Shown here piece by piece: positions 63,591 to 64,000 of a DNA stretch of 64,000 nt (position 1 is the stretch's first letter; every line of letters starts with the position of its first letter). Below the pieces are notes generated by a model that saw nothing but the letters and a program-made list of their open reading frames with translations, had not been told where the DNA came from and searched no databases. The DNA is taken from NCBI GenBank assembly GCA_951813625.1, contig CATOTS010000005.1, positions 186,001 to 250,000 on the forward strand, in the 5' to 3' direction. Source of the stretch: an uncultured Caldilineaceae bacterium. Lineage in GTDB: Bacteria > Chloroflexota > Anaerolineae > Caldilineales > Caldilineaceae. Made by a program: the position numbers and the translations under genes.

Positions 63591-64000
63591 GTCCCAGCCA
63601 AGCTACAGGCGCCTACTGCTCAGCAGCGCCCTCTGGTGGCAAACCTATGCGATCTGGGTCGTAGTGGCCGGCGTTGTCGTTCTCGACATGACCAACTCGG
63701 CCCTGGCGGTGACGCTGCTCACCTTCTGGCGCCGCGCGGCCCAGCTTGTCTTCGGCGGCTTCGCCGGCATCATCGGCGACAGGCTCGGGCGGCGCAATAC
63801 GCTGACCCTGAGCCAGTTCGTCATCTTTCTGTCCTGCCTCGCTCTCCTTCTCCTCTTCGCCGGCGGCAGGCTCAGCGCATGGCAGATCGGGGCGGCCGCA
63901 TTCATAATCGGCGCCTCCTGGACCGTGGACGCGCCCGCACGCACAGCCCTGGTGCCAGACCTGCTCGGCGGCGGCCTGACCGCGGATGCAATGCTGCTCG
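63589..64000 (+). CDS. MFS transporter, N-terminal part (3' end beyond window)
   Basis: An open frame that runs off the window end. At least three TM-like stretches are present: AIWVVVAGVVVLDMTNSALA, FVIFLSCLALLLLFAGG and IGAAAFIIGASW. The motif GDRLGRRNTL matches MFS motif A. No ATG or GTG start with a ribosome site is seen in frame; the first ATG is internal. The start given is approximate. It follows the ThuA-like gene by about 40 bp, so a joint role in sugar uptake is possible. Confidence 0.65.
   Translation, partial: MSQPSYRRLLLSSALWWQTYAIWVVVAGVVVLDMTNSALAVTLLTFWRRAAQLVFGGFAGIIGDRLGRRNTLTLSQFVIFLSCLALLLLFAGGRLSAWQIGAAAFIIGASWTVDAPARTALVPDLLGGGLTADAMLL

Overview
The window is a chromosomal segment of a GC-rich bacterium, most likely a Chloroflexota member (Anaerolineae/Caldilineales type). 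That placement is inferred from the gene repertoire: MutS2, ClpC, RecO, a P1B-4 ATPase beside a Fur-family regulator, plant-like LRR proteins and many stand-alone sugar-acid enzymes. No 16S gene is present. The cluster rpmH-rnpA-yidD-yidC-jag-(pfkB)-parA-parB suggests the region lies near the replication origin, although dnaA is not in the window and I saw no convincing DnaA-box cluster.

Layout. 1-223: three tRNAs (Pro partial, Gly, Met). 502-9358, all on +: era, mutS2, then a polysaccharide block (two Wzz-type membrane proteins, a BY-kinase-like ATPase whose P-loop is lost, rfbA, an unknown protein, rfbB). 9355-11491: two adjacent genes broken by single-base frameshifts (a GNAT acetyltransferase and a TrkA-type K+ channel). 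11783-18787: recO, a membrane protein, a metal-efflux ATPase plus Fur/PerR regulator on the minus strand, and divergent clpC. 18838-24214: an acetyltransferase, a surface lectin-like protein, a subtilase with a separate I9 propeptide-like gene, and malate synthase. 24775-33039: a PEP-synthase/Rph-like dikinase, aldo-keto reductase, phosphodiesterase, 6PGDH-like oxidoreductase and mannonate dehydratase. 33134-38461: formyltransferase-like gene, yggX, an ATP-grasp ligase, a degenerate polyprenyl-synthase-like protein, parB and parA. 38593-42448: pfkB, jag, yidC, yidD, rnpA, rpmH. 42861-53075: a membrane protein, priA, anmK, a double GNAT, an ornithine-cyclodeaminase-like enzyme, an MDR dehydrogenase and an enolase-superfamily dehydratase.

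53340-61654 is an accessory region. It holds GC-rich hairpin repeats, two inverted 171-bp MITE-like elements bracketing about 6 kb, a broken DDE transposase, a Tat-lipoprotein amidase, a fragment of a 2-oxoacid:ferredoxin oxidoreductase alpha subunit, a 1006-residue LRR/SH3 surface protein, and an IS630-type element with a canonical -1 slippery heptamer. The window ends with a DapA-family aldolase, a ThuA-like protein and the start of an MFS transporter.

Functionally, the window mixes housekeeping functions (translation, DNA repair, chromosome segregation, membrane insertion, proteostasis) with envelope polysaccharide synthesis, iron and redox handling (Fur/P1B-4 ATPase, YggX) and scattered enzymes for sugar acids and related carbon sources. 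The most unusual items are the Fur-operator architecture, the P-loop-less BY-kinase homologue, the polyprenyl-synthase-like pseudoenzyme beside parAB, the separate I9 gene next to a subtilase, the MITE/IS630 arrangement, and a structured intergenic region upstream of rpmH.
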